This document shows, piece by piece, positions 11,901 through 23,984 of a DNA stretch of 64,000 bases. A model generated the notes under the pieces. It saw nothing but the letters and a program-made list of their open reading frames with translations. It did no database searches and was not told the origin of the DNA. The stretch lies in the NCBI RefSeq assembly GCF_949987535.1, contig NC_080064.1:131592708-131656707 (forward strand), in the 5' to 3' direction. Made by a program: the position numbers and the translations under genes. Source of the DNA: Balaenoptera acutorostrata (Eukaryota; Chordata; Mammalia; Artiodactyla; Balaenopteridae). Numbering within the stretch: the stretch's first letter is position 1; each line of letters starts with the position of its first letter.

Positions 11901-13500
11901 GCTCTAGCTTGGGGAGGAGAAGTTGTGATTTTGAGTGAAATAAGTAGCGTTATTACATAAAATTGGACAGTTTTTATTACTAAATTGTGATAGTTCTATT
12001 ACTTAAAGTGATCATAGGACATTTGAGTAGCAACAGGAGATCAGAAATGTTATATGTGTGCTTGAAGATTTTATCCAGGAGCAGGGAAAGAGCTTTCCTA
12101 CTGAATAAAGTTTAAAGGAAAAATGAGAAATAAAAGTAAAGATTATTTGTCATTATATCTCATGAGTATTGCTTGTACACAGCCATGATGACAATAATTA
12201 CCTCACAGGATTTTTGGTGAAGAATATGTTAAAAAAAAGGAATGCAAGAAAGCAGTAGAGAACAAGGTATAAAAAGCAACTAAATAAATGTTAGTTTCCT
12301 TCCCTTGTTTCATACTATTCATCCCTCAAACATGTATTGAATTCATACTATTTGCCAATTATGTTTTTCAGAATAAAGACATAAAAGGTGGGAAATCATT
12401 GAGAAAAGTAGAAATTAATTTGAAAAAAATCATATCTCAATTTTCCCTGTCTAAAGAGAATTCAATTTATCTGACTCACTGCCACCTGGGGGCAGCTGTT
12501 GAAACTTTAGACACAAGTCCCAGGAGGACTCCAGCACTTGAGGCTTGGAATTTTAACCCCATTTTATTAACAGAGTCATTCTATAACATATTTCTTGAGT
12601 TTTATGAGATCATTTAGTTACTTTTCTGCTAACTGCTTTTGCCAGTCCAAATGGGTCCACACACAGATATGACAGGGTCTGAAACCATTTCCTGGGGTTA
12701 CTGGGCTAGAGAGAAGCCACTTTCCATTGTGTCAACTGAAGGTGGAATTTTCAGTTTTCTCCATTAACATGATGAATTTCACTTGCCTTTTCAGCTTTCC
12801 TAGTTGTAATCTCTAATGAATACAAGTTTTATATTTAGTGACACCTAGTGGTTCCATGTGGTAATGAGAACACTTGCTTTGATGCTTTCTCTGGCTGCGT
12901 AACAGGCCAAGAGGGGCTAGGCTTGGGTTTGTTTCTCATTTTTACCCTTGTCAAATAGTCTGTAAGAAAAATTACTTTGTATCATAGTAGATCAGATTCT
13001 CCCATTCCTGCCTGTAAAATAGAATGATATTTGTGCTCCCATATCATCAGTGGGATGTCAGAAATTTCTGGAAGAGAGGTGCTATGTTCTTTCAAGTTGT
13101 TATAAATTGTAAAGCAACTCTCCTTCTCTCTGCTGGAATCTATGGAGGTGCTACTAACCAAGAGTGTGGAGGAAAGAAGACAGATAATGTCAATTGTTTC
13201 ATTTCCCTGACTGGAGCAGAGACATAGTATGGAGATTTTTAGGGAGGAAGAAGCCAATGACTCACATTTTTCTGTCTGGTTTGAACTTGTAATTTTTTAA
13301 AAGCAAAATAAAAAGCAGAATATGACATTCCAGATTTGAAAGCCATTTCAAAATCATTTTATAACAGACCCAATTGTGATTCAGCAGTTATTTATCTTAC
13401 TCTTGTCTTTTGTTTTCTATCCACCCATAGATTATAAAAAATTGAGCAGAGTCAAGTGAGTTCCCAGGGAACAGAAGAATCCAACCCATTATGACTTTCT
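8946..13500. other. Long stretch without a recognised gene
   Basis: Holds an ATTT/ATCT microsatellite (10847-10873), possible MIR or L2 tails near 12140-12400 (ctaaataaatgttag and an adjacent catgtattgaattcatact block), and an unassigned old-repeat-like segment near 11220-11530. No convincing exon was seen on either strand. Confidence 0.5.
10847..10873. repeat. (ATTT/ATCT)n microsatellite
   Basis: Short tetranucleotide tract of mixed ATTT and ATCT units. Confidence 0.85.
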
Positions 13501-13504
13501 TCTT

Positions 13505-13954
13505 TCTTCCTAAGTTTTAAATAGAGAAAAACACAAAAATAATATAGTATACACTCATGTGTCCATATTTTCTTTAATAAAATAAATAAAAATATTATGG
13601 GAAATGTTACTCTTATTTTATTATCTCATTCCAAATCCCCTTCACTATCATGCATAAGGTGTTTATCCTTTCAGCTCATGTTTTGCAAAAATAATTTGCT
13701 TTCAATATATGCACATATCAAAAATATTAGTTGGTGTCTTTTATATGCTGTAATTATGTAAATATTATTGTTCTGTAGGTATCATTCTACAATTTGTTTT
13801 TTATAGCTATCCATGTATAGATATATAATCTTAGTCCATTATTTTAACTGCTGAGTTCCATTATATAAAGAGATCACAATTTACTTGTCCATTCTCTTAC
13901 TATAACATTTTTTCCAGTTTTTTTCCTACTAAAAGTAAGGTAGTGCAAGTACTT
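13505..13954 (-). mobile_element. L1ME-type LINE 3' region, left part
   Basis: Reverse-complement L1ME 3' sequence (tatccatgtatagatatat, ctgagttccattatataaag, ttttttccagtttttttcct). It is interrupted by a plus-strand L1M and resumes at 16251. Confidence 0.6.
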
Positions 13955-16250
13955 TTATAATGGTGGAGTAAGAACCTCTGAAAATCTATTCCTCCATAAA
14001 AGCAATGAGAACACAGGCAAAATCAACTTTTTTTGGAACTTGGGGAATTAACTGAATGTTTGCAATCATCTAAGAAGTGTTTATTTTTAAAAATGGGTGA
14101 AAACCAAAAACCCCAAAATCATAGTAGCTGTGAAAATCAGCAGCCTAGCCACTGCTAGAGAGGGCAGAATATGTTCATAGATCCCACAAATCCTCCAGGG
14201 AACCATCATTATTTGACTTTTTGTTATCTCCTTGAAAAAGTACCATTCATAGGGCCTGTCATTATTCTACCTGACTCAGAGGTCCTTCAGTGCAAACAGT
14301 CCTATTCTCAGAGCATTTGCCAAAACCAATCAGTGGCAGTTGTTTAACACTGTAGCTCCCAGAGGTGGCAACAACAGTTGGAGCAAATAAGAGGCTGACC
14401 AAAAAAGGAAAAATAGGGAAATGAGGTGCCCATAGGACGCTTTGAAAGCTCTGATCTATTTCTGGAAATCATGTTCAGAGCTCTGCACACACCAAGGAGA
14501 GACATGAGAAGGTTCTAATCTCTTACCTCTGGGCAACATTAAGTCTCTGCAATCAGGAAGCAAAGACTAAGGCAGTGTTGCAAACTGCTGGAAGTATGGA
14601 AAGCATTCAGTAACAACAACAATATACACACACACACGTACAAACACATGGAGCTCCTTGGCAAAGGTTGGGAGACTTACTGGTTCAAAACACTTTAAAA
14701 AAGCCTCTATCCAATCATTAGCTAACTGAACAGAGAATTCAGTGGTCATATATGACAAAAAAGAAAAAACACAGACTTTATAGTATTAGTCCAGGAAAGT
14801 CACTACACTCACAAAATAAAACCACCATCAATAACAATAACTAAGCATAACAACAAACTCTGAGGGGAGAGCAATATGATTTCTAGAGCTGCTATATTAA
14901 ATATTTTTAAATATCCAGATTTTAATAAAAATTATGACACATGCAAAGAAAAAGGAAATTATGGCCCATATACAGGAAGAAAAACCAATAGAAACGGTCA
15001 CTAAGGAAACCAGATATTGTACCTACTAGACAAAGACTTTTAACAAACTGTTATAAATGCAGTGAAAGAACTAAAGTAAACCATGTTTTTAAAGAAAGTA
15101 TAAAAACAATGTCTCTTACCAAATAGAGAATATCAAAACGGAAATAGAAATTATACAACACAGCCAAATAGAAATTCTGGAGTGAAAAGTATAACTGAAA
15201 TGGAAAATCTACTTAGAGGGGCTCAACAGCAGATTTGAATAGCAGATGGCAAAATCACCAAACTTGCCAATAGGTCAATCGATGTTATCCAGTCTAAAGA
15301 GCAGAAATTTAAAAGAAAGAGGAAAAATAAACAAAGCCTCAGTGACTTGTGGTACATCATCAAGTATACCAAAATATGCCTAATATGAGTAATAAATGGA
15401 GAGGAGAGAAAGGAGCAGAAATAATATTTGTAGAAATAATGGCCAAAAACTTCCCAAATTTTATCCAAAAATCCTATTAACCTTCACACACAAAGCTCAA
15501 AGAATGTCAAGTAGCATGTCTAAAGCCAAAAACAAAGAGAAAATCTTAAAAGCAACAAGTGAAAAGCAGCTCATCATGTATAAGATATTGTCATAAGATT
15601 AACAGCTGGTTTGTCATCAGAAACATGGATGGCAGAATGTAGCAGGGTGACATATGCAAAGGGCTGGGAGGAAAAAAATTGTCAACCAAGATTTCTATAT
15701 CTGGCAAAACAATGCTTCAAAAATTAAGAAAAACCTTACGGAAATTGAAAAGATCATAAGGGAATGCTCTGAATAATTGTATGCCAACAAATTACATAAC
15801 ATATGAAGTGGAGAGATTTCTAGAGAGACACAAACTATCAAAACTTGCTCAAGACGTAGAAAAAAATTGAATAGAACTATAATAAGAGATTAAATTAGTA
15901 GTTAAAAACCTTCCTACAAAGAATATGTCAGAACCAAATGACTTTAGTGGTAAATTCTACCAAGTGTTTAATGACAAATTGACAACAATCTTTATAAACT
16001 CTTCTAAAAAATAGAAGAGGACTGAACATTATCCAACTTATTCTACGAGGCCAGCATTACCCTGATACCAAAACCAGACAAAGACATCTCAAGAAAACTA
16101 CAGACCAACATCTCTTATAAATATAGGTACATAGATTGTGTTGATGGTTGTACAAGTCTGTAATTATATTTAAAACTATGGAGTTGTACACATTAAAAGG
16201 GTGAATTATATGGAATACAAGTTATATCTTAAATTTGTTACAAAAAAATG
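13955..16250 (+). mobile_element. Internally deleted L1M (HAL1-like) insertion
   Basis: It starts with an L1-type 5' UTR motif (atggtggagtaagaacctc) and passes through ORF1-like sequence (about 14880-15720: coiled-coil region, the 'aataatggccaaaaacttcc' block and the 'caaccaagatttctatatctgg' block). It then jumps to the start of reverse transcriptase sequence (about 15725-16120: thumb-like 'catttaa' equivalents and 'aagacatctcaagaaaacta'), and ends with an old L1 3' end (gggtgaattatatggaatac). The endonuclease domain and most of RT are missing. All frames are degraded. Confidence 0.65.
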
Positions 16251-16640
16251 CTGCAATGAACGCATTTCCCGTGCCTCCCAGTACACAAATTCTATAAATG
16301 TTTCTAAGTCTATGGACCTATAGGTGGAAATTCTGGGTTGCAATTTTTCAATTTTACTAAAATGTGACAAATTGCTCTACAAAGTAGCTATATCACTTGT
16401 ACTTCCTCCAGTGGTGTCAGAAAATTCCAGTTTATTTTATCTTTGCCAATATTTAGATAATCAATTTAAAATTTTTTACTTATTTGTAGTTATTCTTTTA
16501 CTTATTTGTTGTGAAATGGTATTTATTGGTTTGTATTTCCATGACTTTGAGGACGATTAAGCATCTTGTAATAGTTATTGACCATTCAGTTTTCCTCTTC
16601 TGTGAATTTTCTATTCATATCCTTCACCCAACTTCTAGCA
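16251..16640 (-). mobile_element. L1ME-type LINE 3' region, right part
   Basis: Continues the L1ME of 13505-13954: tgctgcaatgaacgcatttc, ttgctctacaaagtagctat, atttccatgactttgaggac, then tcttctgtgaattttctatt. Confidence 0.62.
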
Positions 16641-17975
16641 AGCTGTTGGTTTGCAGAGCTACCTTTCAGTGCTGATAACATAGGAACCAGAAGCTTCCCT
16701 CCCCAGGAGTGACAGTGAGTATTAGCAGCCACTTGAGCATATCAGTACTTTCTAGGCAAGTACATCCATTCCAGAATGGAATCTTTGAAATATATGGTTG
16801 TCATGACGAATGACAACATCTCAAAGGATTCCTTTCGTTGTTAGAATATGTTACCTTTGGTTAAGAGGTAAGACACTTGAGTTTCTCTTCACTACCCTGC
16901 CTCCTATCAATTACAGAGAAGTCACACACGAGTAAGTGATTTTTATTCTATTAATCCTTCAGTCAGTCAAAAGTCTGTCTTCTTTCTAACTTTGACTACT
17001 TTTCTTAGTTTTTGTTCTGTTAAAAGAAAGAATTATGGGTATATTAGAATTTACTTCACTATGGGTCCTCCTCTAAAGTTCTTTCCAAATTTGCCAATTG
17101 GAAGAGTTCATCTTTGTTAATTAATCTCCTGACTCCATGTCTATCTTCTTTTCCGCCATCTGACCACATCTCTCCTGCCTCGAAGGCATCTGGAGCACTT
17201 ATCTTAACCTATGGCAGTCTACACCATCAAATTTTGGTCTCACCTCAAGCACTCAAGCTCAAAAATTGAACCCCCCTCCAGAAAACTTTTATTTTTCTCA
17301 GTGAAGCTGGATTTCAAGGAGTCAGGAAATAGAAAAATTCATCAGGCGGTGAAAAGCTCATGAGACTAAATAGTTTACACATCAATTTTTTATTAAAATA
17401 AACCATGCACACATAAAAACACAGAATAGCAAAACTTGAGAAAATTCTAGATCTGTTCTAAAATTTCTTCACATATGTATTGAATCCTGTGAGAATTTTA
17501 AAGAGGAAACTTTTGCTAAAGATAAATAAACATTTAGTAAATATGGAATCTTTGAAAATAACAATGAAAACACTCCAGTGGTGAAATAGCTAAATCGTGA
17601 GTAAATATGACATCTCTGGAATGAAGCTTTTGTTCAGATATTTGGATCCAGAGATATTCCCTGGGAAGATGAATGATGCTTTTTGGTGGGGATGGAGGCA
17701 TGAGGAAAGCAAGGTGAGCAGCTTAGATAGAAAAAACGGAAATGGAATATGCAAACTGAACACTTTTCTTTCGTTCTGGTTTTCAACCAAGAATCTACTG
17801 TTGCAGGTAAGTCATGATAGAGGAGGTAAATTCTGAAGCTGCCAAGATCAAATAGCAAGGGTAGAATAAATCTGAAAGAGCAAATTTACACACACAGTTC
17901 TGGGTCAAGAGGAGAATTTCTCTATCTGAAAGTCCAGCAAACATTTGATCTGAGAGTAGCTCATCTCATTCAATA
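16641..17975. other. No recognised repeat; one weak candidate exon
   Basis: Apart from the candidate exon at 17638-17806, nothing coding or repetitive was recognised. Confidence 0.5.
17638..17806 (+). other. Candidate exon, unassigned
   Basis: A 169-bp segment between a moderate acceptor (gaagcttttgttcag) and a perfect consensus donor (TTGCAG|gtaagt) is open in one frame throughout. The peptide begins YLDPEIFPGKMNDAFWWGW. An earlier possible donor lies inside it (AGCAAG|gtgagc). The segment is not obviously a repeat, but no domain was recognised, it is not linked by phase to the MROH exons, and the minus strand is also open here. It could be chance. It is listed because both ends and the frame agree. 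Confidence 0.2.
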
Positions 17976-17979
17976 CTGA

Positions 17980-19755
17980 GTAATCATCAAAATGGAATCA
18001 ATAGAGGATGTAAAAAAAAAAAGAAAGATTTTACAAGAAAAAAGCAGAAATGTAATATAAAAATAATGACAGTTAAATAATTCTAGGAAAATATCACAGA
18101 GCAGATAAAAAAGACTTTACAATTTAATGAAGCAATTTTATCTGTAAAACGTAATCTTGAAATAGAGATATAAGAATTTAGGGAAAAACAGTGCCATTTA
18201 GGACAGAAGTGGAGGGGAAAGAATATTCTCACAAAAACAAAGGTCATGTTGGAAACGGTGCAAAGAAAATAAGCATTGCTGAAAATATGGTAAGGAGCAT
18301 GAAGGACAAGACTGAGATAAGCTAGAAAGACATTAAAAAAGAGACCAATATAAGCATAATTGGTGTCACCAAAGAAGAGAACCAAAATAAAAGAAGAAAA
18401 TATTTAAATAAAATTTTTAATATAAATTTTCATGAAGATATAGGTCGAAAAGCAGACTATGTCCCTAGAAAAATTAACTCTATACAATCAGAGGAGCAGT
18501 ATCCTAGTAAAGCTACTGATTTCCAAAGATAAAGAATGCTTTGGAAATCCAGGAAAAGGAAAAATATTCAACTAACCTTTCTAGGAGAAGAAAAAATCCA
18601 GCTCACCATAGCATTTTCCACAGCAATACTGGATGACAGTGGAACAGAACACATAAAATCCTTGAGGAAAACATTGTGGTCCAAGAATGTTATACTCAGG
18701 CTAACTTTAACTCAGAGTGAGTGTGAGAAATGTTTTGTAACATGAAAGAACTCAAGGAATGTGTTTCCCTTCAAGAGACTAATAGGAAATGAACTTCAGC
18801 TCAACAGGAGATGACTAGAGAAGCCATGGCAGTGTGCACTGAATCTATTTAAAAGAAAGTGGGGATTATTGTTACAGAACTGAATATAAATATTATAAAC
18901 TTTGTAAGTATGAAAATTATATAACTAATAACCCAGGAAAATTAGGAAATAAGGAGGAATGTAAGGACATTGATTCTTTATTATTAAAACTTGGGGATTA
19001 ATAAGTCATCAAGTAATATAAACAAAAAGGCATAAAGGTTTCACTAAGTAATTTAATCAATTAAAATCTATAGGGGATAAGGAAGGGGAGGAAACAGAGA
19101 TGAACAAATTTCATCTTTGCTCACAATTGGGAATCAGATTTGGTCTAAAGTTTGGTCTACAGTTTTGAGGAATAAATATATTACAAAAAGTTAGAGTCAT
19201 CTTAATCATAATCACAACAGGAATATAAACCTTTCATATAAAAGAAACACACAAAACACACCACTTCACACCCACACACAAAGAAAGTCAAGGAAAAAAT
19301 ACCAAGTAATAAAGGACTTAAAAGTAGCCACAGCTACAGAAAAAGCATAAAATATAGAACAAAATTAATACCAAAATCTGTTCCATAAATAAATCAAAAT
19401 GGATTGAACTCATCTATAATGAGAAAGGAGTCTGGTTAAGTTACAAATAAAACCCAGCAATATGCTACCTACTAGAGATATTTATAAAACAAAATACTCC
19501 ATTGTAAAGCAATTAGACTCCAATAAAGATGTTAAAAAAAAAAAGGTTGTGAATAAAAAGATGGGAAAAAGTATACCAAGAAAATGTAAACAACAACAAT
19601 AACAACAAATTAGGAGTCAGGATCTTAATTCAGACAACTTTGACTTTTAAGCTTGAATTAAGACTTAAAACATTAAATGTGATTTTTTAAAAGCATCACA
19701 TAATGAGAAAGTCTATAAATCATAATAAAGATAAAATAATTATAAAAATTCATGT
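17980..19755 (+). mobile_element. Old L1M LINE, ORF1 and start of ORF2
   Basis: ORF1-like sequence (ataattggtgtcaccaaaga block, then the 'gttatactcaggctaac' block) is followed by the ORF1/ORF2 junction and endonuclease region (aaatggattgaactcatcta, caatatgctacctactagag). It is heavily mutated. It resumes at about 20391 after an LTR insertion. Confidence 0.55.
19494..19544 (+). mobile_element. Very short L1 3'-end insertion in L1M
   Basis: About 50 bp matching the tail of a cetartiodactyl L1 (ttgtaaagcaattagactcc, then aataaag and poly(A)). It interrupts the L1M endonuclease region, whose match resumes at ggttgtgaataaaaagatgg. Confidence 0.5.
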
Positions 19756-20390
19756 GGTAAGAAGAATTTTAAGATGTCCTCCAATATTCCTGTCTCTTGG
19801 TATACATGCCTTGTATAAATCCCTCCTCTTGAAGCTGAAAAATTAAGGAAGGATAAAGGCTGGAGCTCTGATATGATGGGATATGATTATATTACACAAT
19901 ATGGCAAAAGGGATTTTATAGATGTAATTAGGTTCCTAGAGAGTTGGCTGCGAGTTAATCAAAAGGAATATTATGAATGGGCCTGATGTAATCACATGAT
20001 CCCTTTGAGTCTGGGTCTAGATGTTGGAGACAGAAGTCATATTGGTAGTGTGAGAAGGCCTGTGAAGGGGCCACAGAGCAAGGAACTCAGACAGTTTCTA
20101 CAAGCTGACCTCAGATGCCCTCAGACTCAGCCAGCAAAAGAGCAGGATCCTCAGTCTCTCAGTCTCAAGGAATTGAATTCTGCCAACAACTTAAATGACC
20201 TTGGAAGAAGATCCTGAGCCTCAAGTGAGATGGCAGTTCATACTGACACCTTGATTTCAGCCATGTGAGACCCTAAGGAGAGCCTGACCTTCTTGACCCA
20301 CAGAAACTGTCAAATAATAATAAATGGGTGTTTTTTTTAAGCCATTACATTTGTGGTAACTTGTTACACAGTGATCGAAAATTAATATGA
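19756..20390 (+). mobile_element. MLT1-like (MaLR) LTR inserted in L1M
   Basis: Typical old MaLR-type LTR sequence: 'gaagaattttaagatgtcct', the block gaattctgccaacaacttaa, 'gaagatcctgagcctcaa', then cccacagaaactgtcaaata, ataataaa and 'ttaagccattacatttgtgg'. It separates two parts of one L1M. The open frame within it is not a gene. Confidence 0.62.
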
Positions 20391-21255
20391 TCTACTTACC
20401 ATATAATATAGTAGCATTAAAATTCATAAAGCAAAAAAAAAAGCTATAGCAAAGTTATTGGTTTATGTACTAATACAAAATACTCTTTTGCAGCATTAGT
20501 AGTAGAAGTCTTTAATTCACCTTTGTCAGCATGTCATCAAGGAGTATTAAAGCAAGTAAGAATTTAGGATATACTTCAGACAAAGGTAACTGTGTGTATA
20601 TGTGTGTGGGAGAGCGAGAGAAACCCATATATCAATCTCTAGCCCTGAATACAAAGAATATATCTTTTTTTCTAATGCCCACATAAAGGTATACTCACAA
20701 AAGATAACCATATGTTAGGCTAGAAATTTCTGAATAAATTCCAAAATGTAGAAATAGCAGAAATAGTCTCTAATCACAATGCAAAAAAAAAAAAAAAAAA
20801 AAATTAGCAGTCAATAGTAAACTTATGAAACAAACAAAAATCCTTACCATGTGTCATATAAGGTATTCTATTAATTCTTAGGTTAAAGAGAAAATTAATA
20901 CACAAATTACAGAATGTTGATAGCACTACATAATAGAACCTATAGCATACAGTTGAAAGAGTGCACAGAGAAAAATCCATAGCTTTGAATACTTAGAATT
21001 ATAAACCAGAAAGGATAGAAATAACTGCATCAAGTATCCACAACAAGAATTTAGAAAAAGGACCTCAAAATAAATCCAAGAAAGGCAGAAGGAAAGAAGG
21101 CGTACACAAAGATGAAGCTGCATCCCTGAATCTGATAGGAGAAAAATAGTAGAACTATTGAATAAAATTCAAAATCTGATACTTTCTCATGATGAGAAGG
21201 ACACTTCACTTCTGTGATATTTTTCCCAAAACCTATATTTCCAATCAAATCTTGA
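20391..21255 (+). mobile_element. Old L1M LINE ORF2, continuation
   Basis: Continues the L1M endonuclease and linker region: gcattaaaattcataaagc, accatatgttaggctagaaa, 'ctctaatcacaatgc' (the SDH/DHN equivalent), then the segment 'tttagaaaaaggacctc'. A poly(A) run sits at about 20782-20802. No frame is intact. Confidence 0.55.
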
Positions 21256-21642
21256 GAAAAACATCAGATAAATGCAACCTGAGGGGCATGCCAAAATATC
21301 TAACCAGGTACCCTTTTCAAAATAGTCAAATTCATGAACAAGGCAAGATTACAAAATAATTACAGAACAGAGGAAACAAAGGAGAAATGATGACCAAATG
21401 CAATGTGGGGTCCTGGTTTGGATCCTGGAACAGGAAAAGGACATTAGTGGAAAAATAGAGTCTACAGTTTAGTTGTTAAAATTGTACCAATATAACTTTT
21501 TCAGTTTTGACAAATGGTCCATGGTTATGTAAGATGATAACACTATGGAAACAAGGTGAGAGGTATATGAGAACTCTAAACTATCTTTGCAACTTTTCTG
21601 TAAATCTAAAATTATCCCAAAATAAAGACATTATTAAAAAAA
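21256..21642 (+). mobile_element. Old L1M-type LINE 3' end
   Basis: A well-known old L1 3' terminus pattern: gggtcctggtttggatcctg, 'ggacattagtggaaaaat', gacaaatggtccatggttat, 'tttgcaacttttctgtaaat', then poly(A). Confidence 0.58.
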
Positions 21643-21865
21643 AAATTACAGAAGACCTAGAAAATTGAAACAGAACAATTAAAATGAAAGAAATAAAAAT
21701 AATTATCAAAGGGCTACACCATCAAACAAAGACATATCAGGTTCTAAAGGTTTTCTAAGGGAATTTTACCAAACATTTCAGTCATTGATAATTCCAATTC
21801 TAATTAAATCATTCTGATATCATAGACAAATTTAAAAGGCACTCATATTCTTTCCCATGAAATAA
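21643..21865 (+). mobile_element. L1M LINE fragment, RT region
   Basis: A degraded equivalent of the start of RT (gggaattttaccaaacattt). It abuts a minus-strand L1M fragment. Confidence 0.45.
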
Positions 21866-21869
21866 ATAA

Positions 21870-22352
21870 TTTAAAAATAATATAGTCTTTTTCTTTCCAA
21901 TTTTAATACACTTATTTCTTTCTATTTTCTAATAATACTAGCGGGAATGTCCAGAAATGGCAAATGATAGTGGCATAATGGTCATCGTTGTCTTGTTCTT
22001 TACTTTAATGAGAATGCTTCTAATTATTTCCTTATGACATCTGGCTCTGGCTTTTGTGTTTACCTGTCACATTAAGAAAATGACTACATATCTGTTTTAT
22101 TAAGAATTGCTATCAAGAATAGATTTAAAATGTTATCAGAATTTTTTTCCTCACTGTAAATTATCACGTAACTTTTTTAGCAATTAATGTTGAGAATTAT
22201 ATTATGGGTCCCCCTTTATCTAACCATCCTTGTAAGTTTGGAATAAATACCTCTTGGTTAGGGTTCATTATTCTTTTAATGTGGCGGGGTATTCTGTTTG
22301 TTAATCTTTTAGTTAAGTATTGTTTAGTAATATTTGTAATGAATTTATCTGA

Positions 22353-22401
<49 letters not shown>

Positions 22402-22495
22402 ACGTACTATCTTCGTTGGGCTTTGCCATTAAGGTCATATAAAACTTTAGATTTGGGGATATGTTCCAACAGGTGGTAAGAGTTCATTTCCTTTT
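21870..22495 (-). mobile_element. L1M LINE fragment, RT region
   Basis: On the minus strand it resembles L1M ORF2: equivalents of the '[10 protein letters not shown]' segment are visible as degraded sequence around 22200-22300. A GT/GC repeat sits inside it. Confidence 0.5.
22357..22407. repeat. Alternating purine-pyrimidine tract (GT)n(GC)n
   Basis: Fifty-one bases of unbroken pyrimidine-purine alternation: a GT run, then CGCGCGCG, then CACGCACGTAC. Confidence 0.95.
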
Positions 22496-23105
22496 AACTA
22501 CTCTCCCTCTTCTCCCTGACTAGCAAGTAATCTCCAGATTCTGCAGTCCAGTGTCAAATGGCATCGCATGGTAAGTGATATTCTATGAGGAAGTAATGTA
22601 ACTGAAATCTCTTGGGGGGAAAAAACAAACAAATTTGTTCACTGTCTCCATTACAAGCCTGTCATAATTAATGTTTAAAATATATTTTAACATAGGTGAG
22701 TAGGTGGAAGGGGGAAAAGGGCAGTTTGATTGAAAACTGTTCTTAGCTTTTTCTTCCCGGCAGAGTCATATTCATGCTCACCCTTCTGTGCCCCTGCAGT
22801 GACCTCCATCACTAATTCAAAAGGATGGAAGCTTTGACCCATCCCACTATTTCCCCATCCACCCTCATCTCCTGACTGCTCTGTCACAACAGCCTATTAT
22901 CCTTCCTCCTTCCTCACTGTGGAAATCCTTCCCACCAAAATGGGTCAGAAGTAATCACCGCTAGAAAGAGGACAGCAAGTCATGTCATGGGCAGATGAGA
23001 AAAGAAAAATATTTTTCCCAGGTCCCAGCCACAACCTCAGAGAAATAAAGACAGGGGAGACAAGGGGAGCTATGAGAGAAGGAAACCACATTACCCACTC
23101 CAATA
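22496..23105. other. No recognised feature
   Basis: Unassigned single-copy-like sequence, with no frame bounded by good splice sites. Confidence 0.5.
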
Positions 23106-23350
23106 ATAATAAAAATAGCTAACACTTATGTAGCATTTATAACGTGTAAGTCATGCTCTGAGTGCTTTACATGAAAAACATTTAATCCTCACAACAGTCC
23201 TACAGAGTAAGTGCTACTACTATCCCTGCTTGACAAATGAGGAAACTGAGGCAAGAGGTGACCTGCCTGTTGACACATAATTTACAAGTGGCAGAGCCAG
23301 GGTGCAAATTCATGGAATCTGGTTCCAGAGTCACTGGTCTAAGCATCAAG
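23106..23350 (+). mobile_element. MIR SINE
   Basis: Near-complete MIR core: gctaacacttatgtagcatt, catttaatcctcacaacagt, 'ttgacaaatgaggaaactga', 'tacaagtggcagagccagg', in the MIR order. Confidence 0.88.
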
Positions 23351-23767
23351 CTGTAATGTGTCAACCCTAAAACCAAGAATCTTGCCGGCCCTTGGGATCA
23401 AGGAAGACCTGTGAATAAATTATGAGGCTGAAGATTTTAAATAAACAGGATTCAGTATTACTAATAATGGTGAAGCTGTTTTAATAAACAAAAGAGATGG
23501 AAAATTCATGGAAATCAGACTTAGAAGTCAATAAGGGAGAAAACGATCTAGGAGGGAATCGAGGGTAGGGGATCAGTGAGAAGAAAGGGAATAGAGTACA
23601 GTGGAAGAGTTACAGGAAAAAATAGAACAATTTCCTAGTCTTCTCAGCCAAAACAATGTTATTAGCGCTCCCATATCTGCGTATTCTACCTCTGGATAGA
23701 TAGAAGAAAGACTTGGAATCTTTGTCTGCTATTTACTCTTTTGTGCAGTACTGTACATGTGTGTGCA
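23351..23767. other. No recognised feature
   Basis: Unassigned sequence between a MIR and a long L1. Confidence 0.5.
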
Positions 23768-23984
23768 TTATTATTATTTTATTTTTCTTTTCTTATATAG
23801 CAGGTTTTTATTAGTCATCAATTTTATACACATCAGTGTATACATGTCAATCCCAATCGCCCAATTCATCACACAACCACCCCAACCCCCCACCAGAGTT
23901 TTTCCCCCTTGATATCCATACGTTTGTTCTCTACATCTGTGTCTCAATTTCTGCCCTGCAAACCAGTTCATCTGTGCCATTTTT

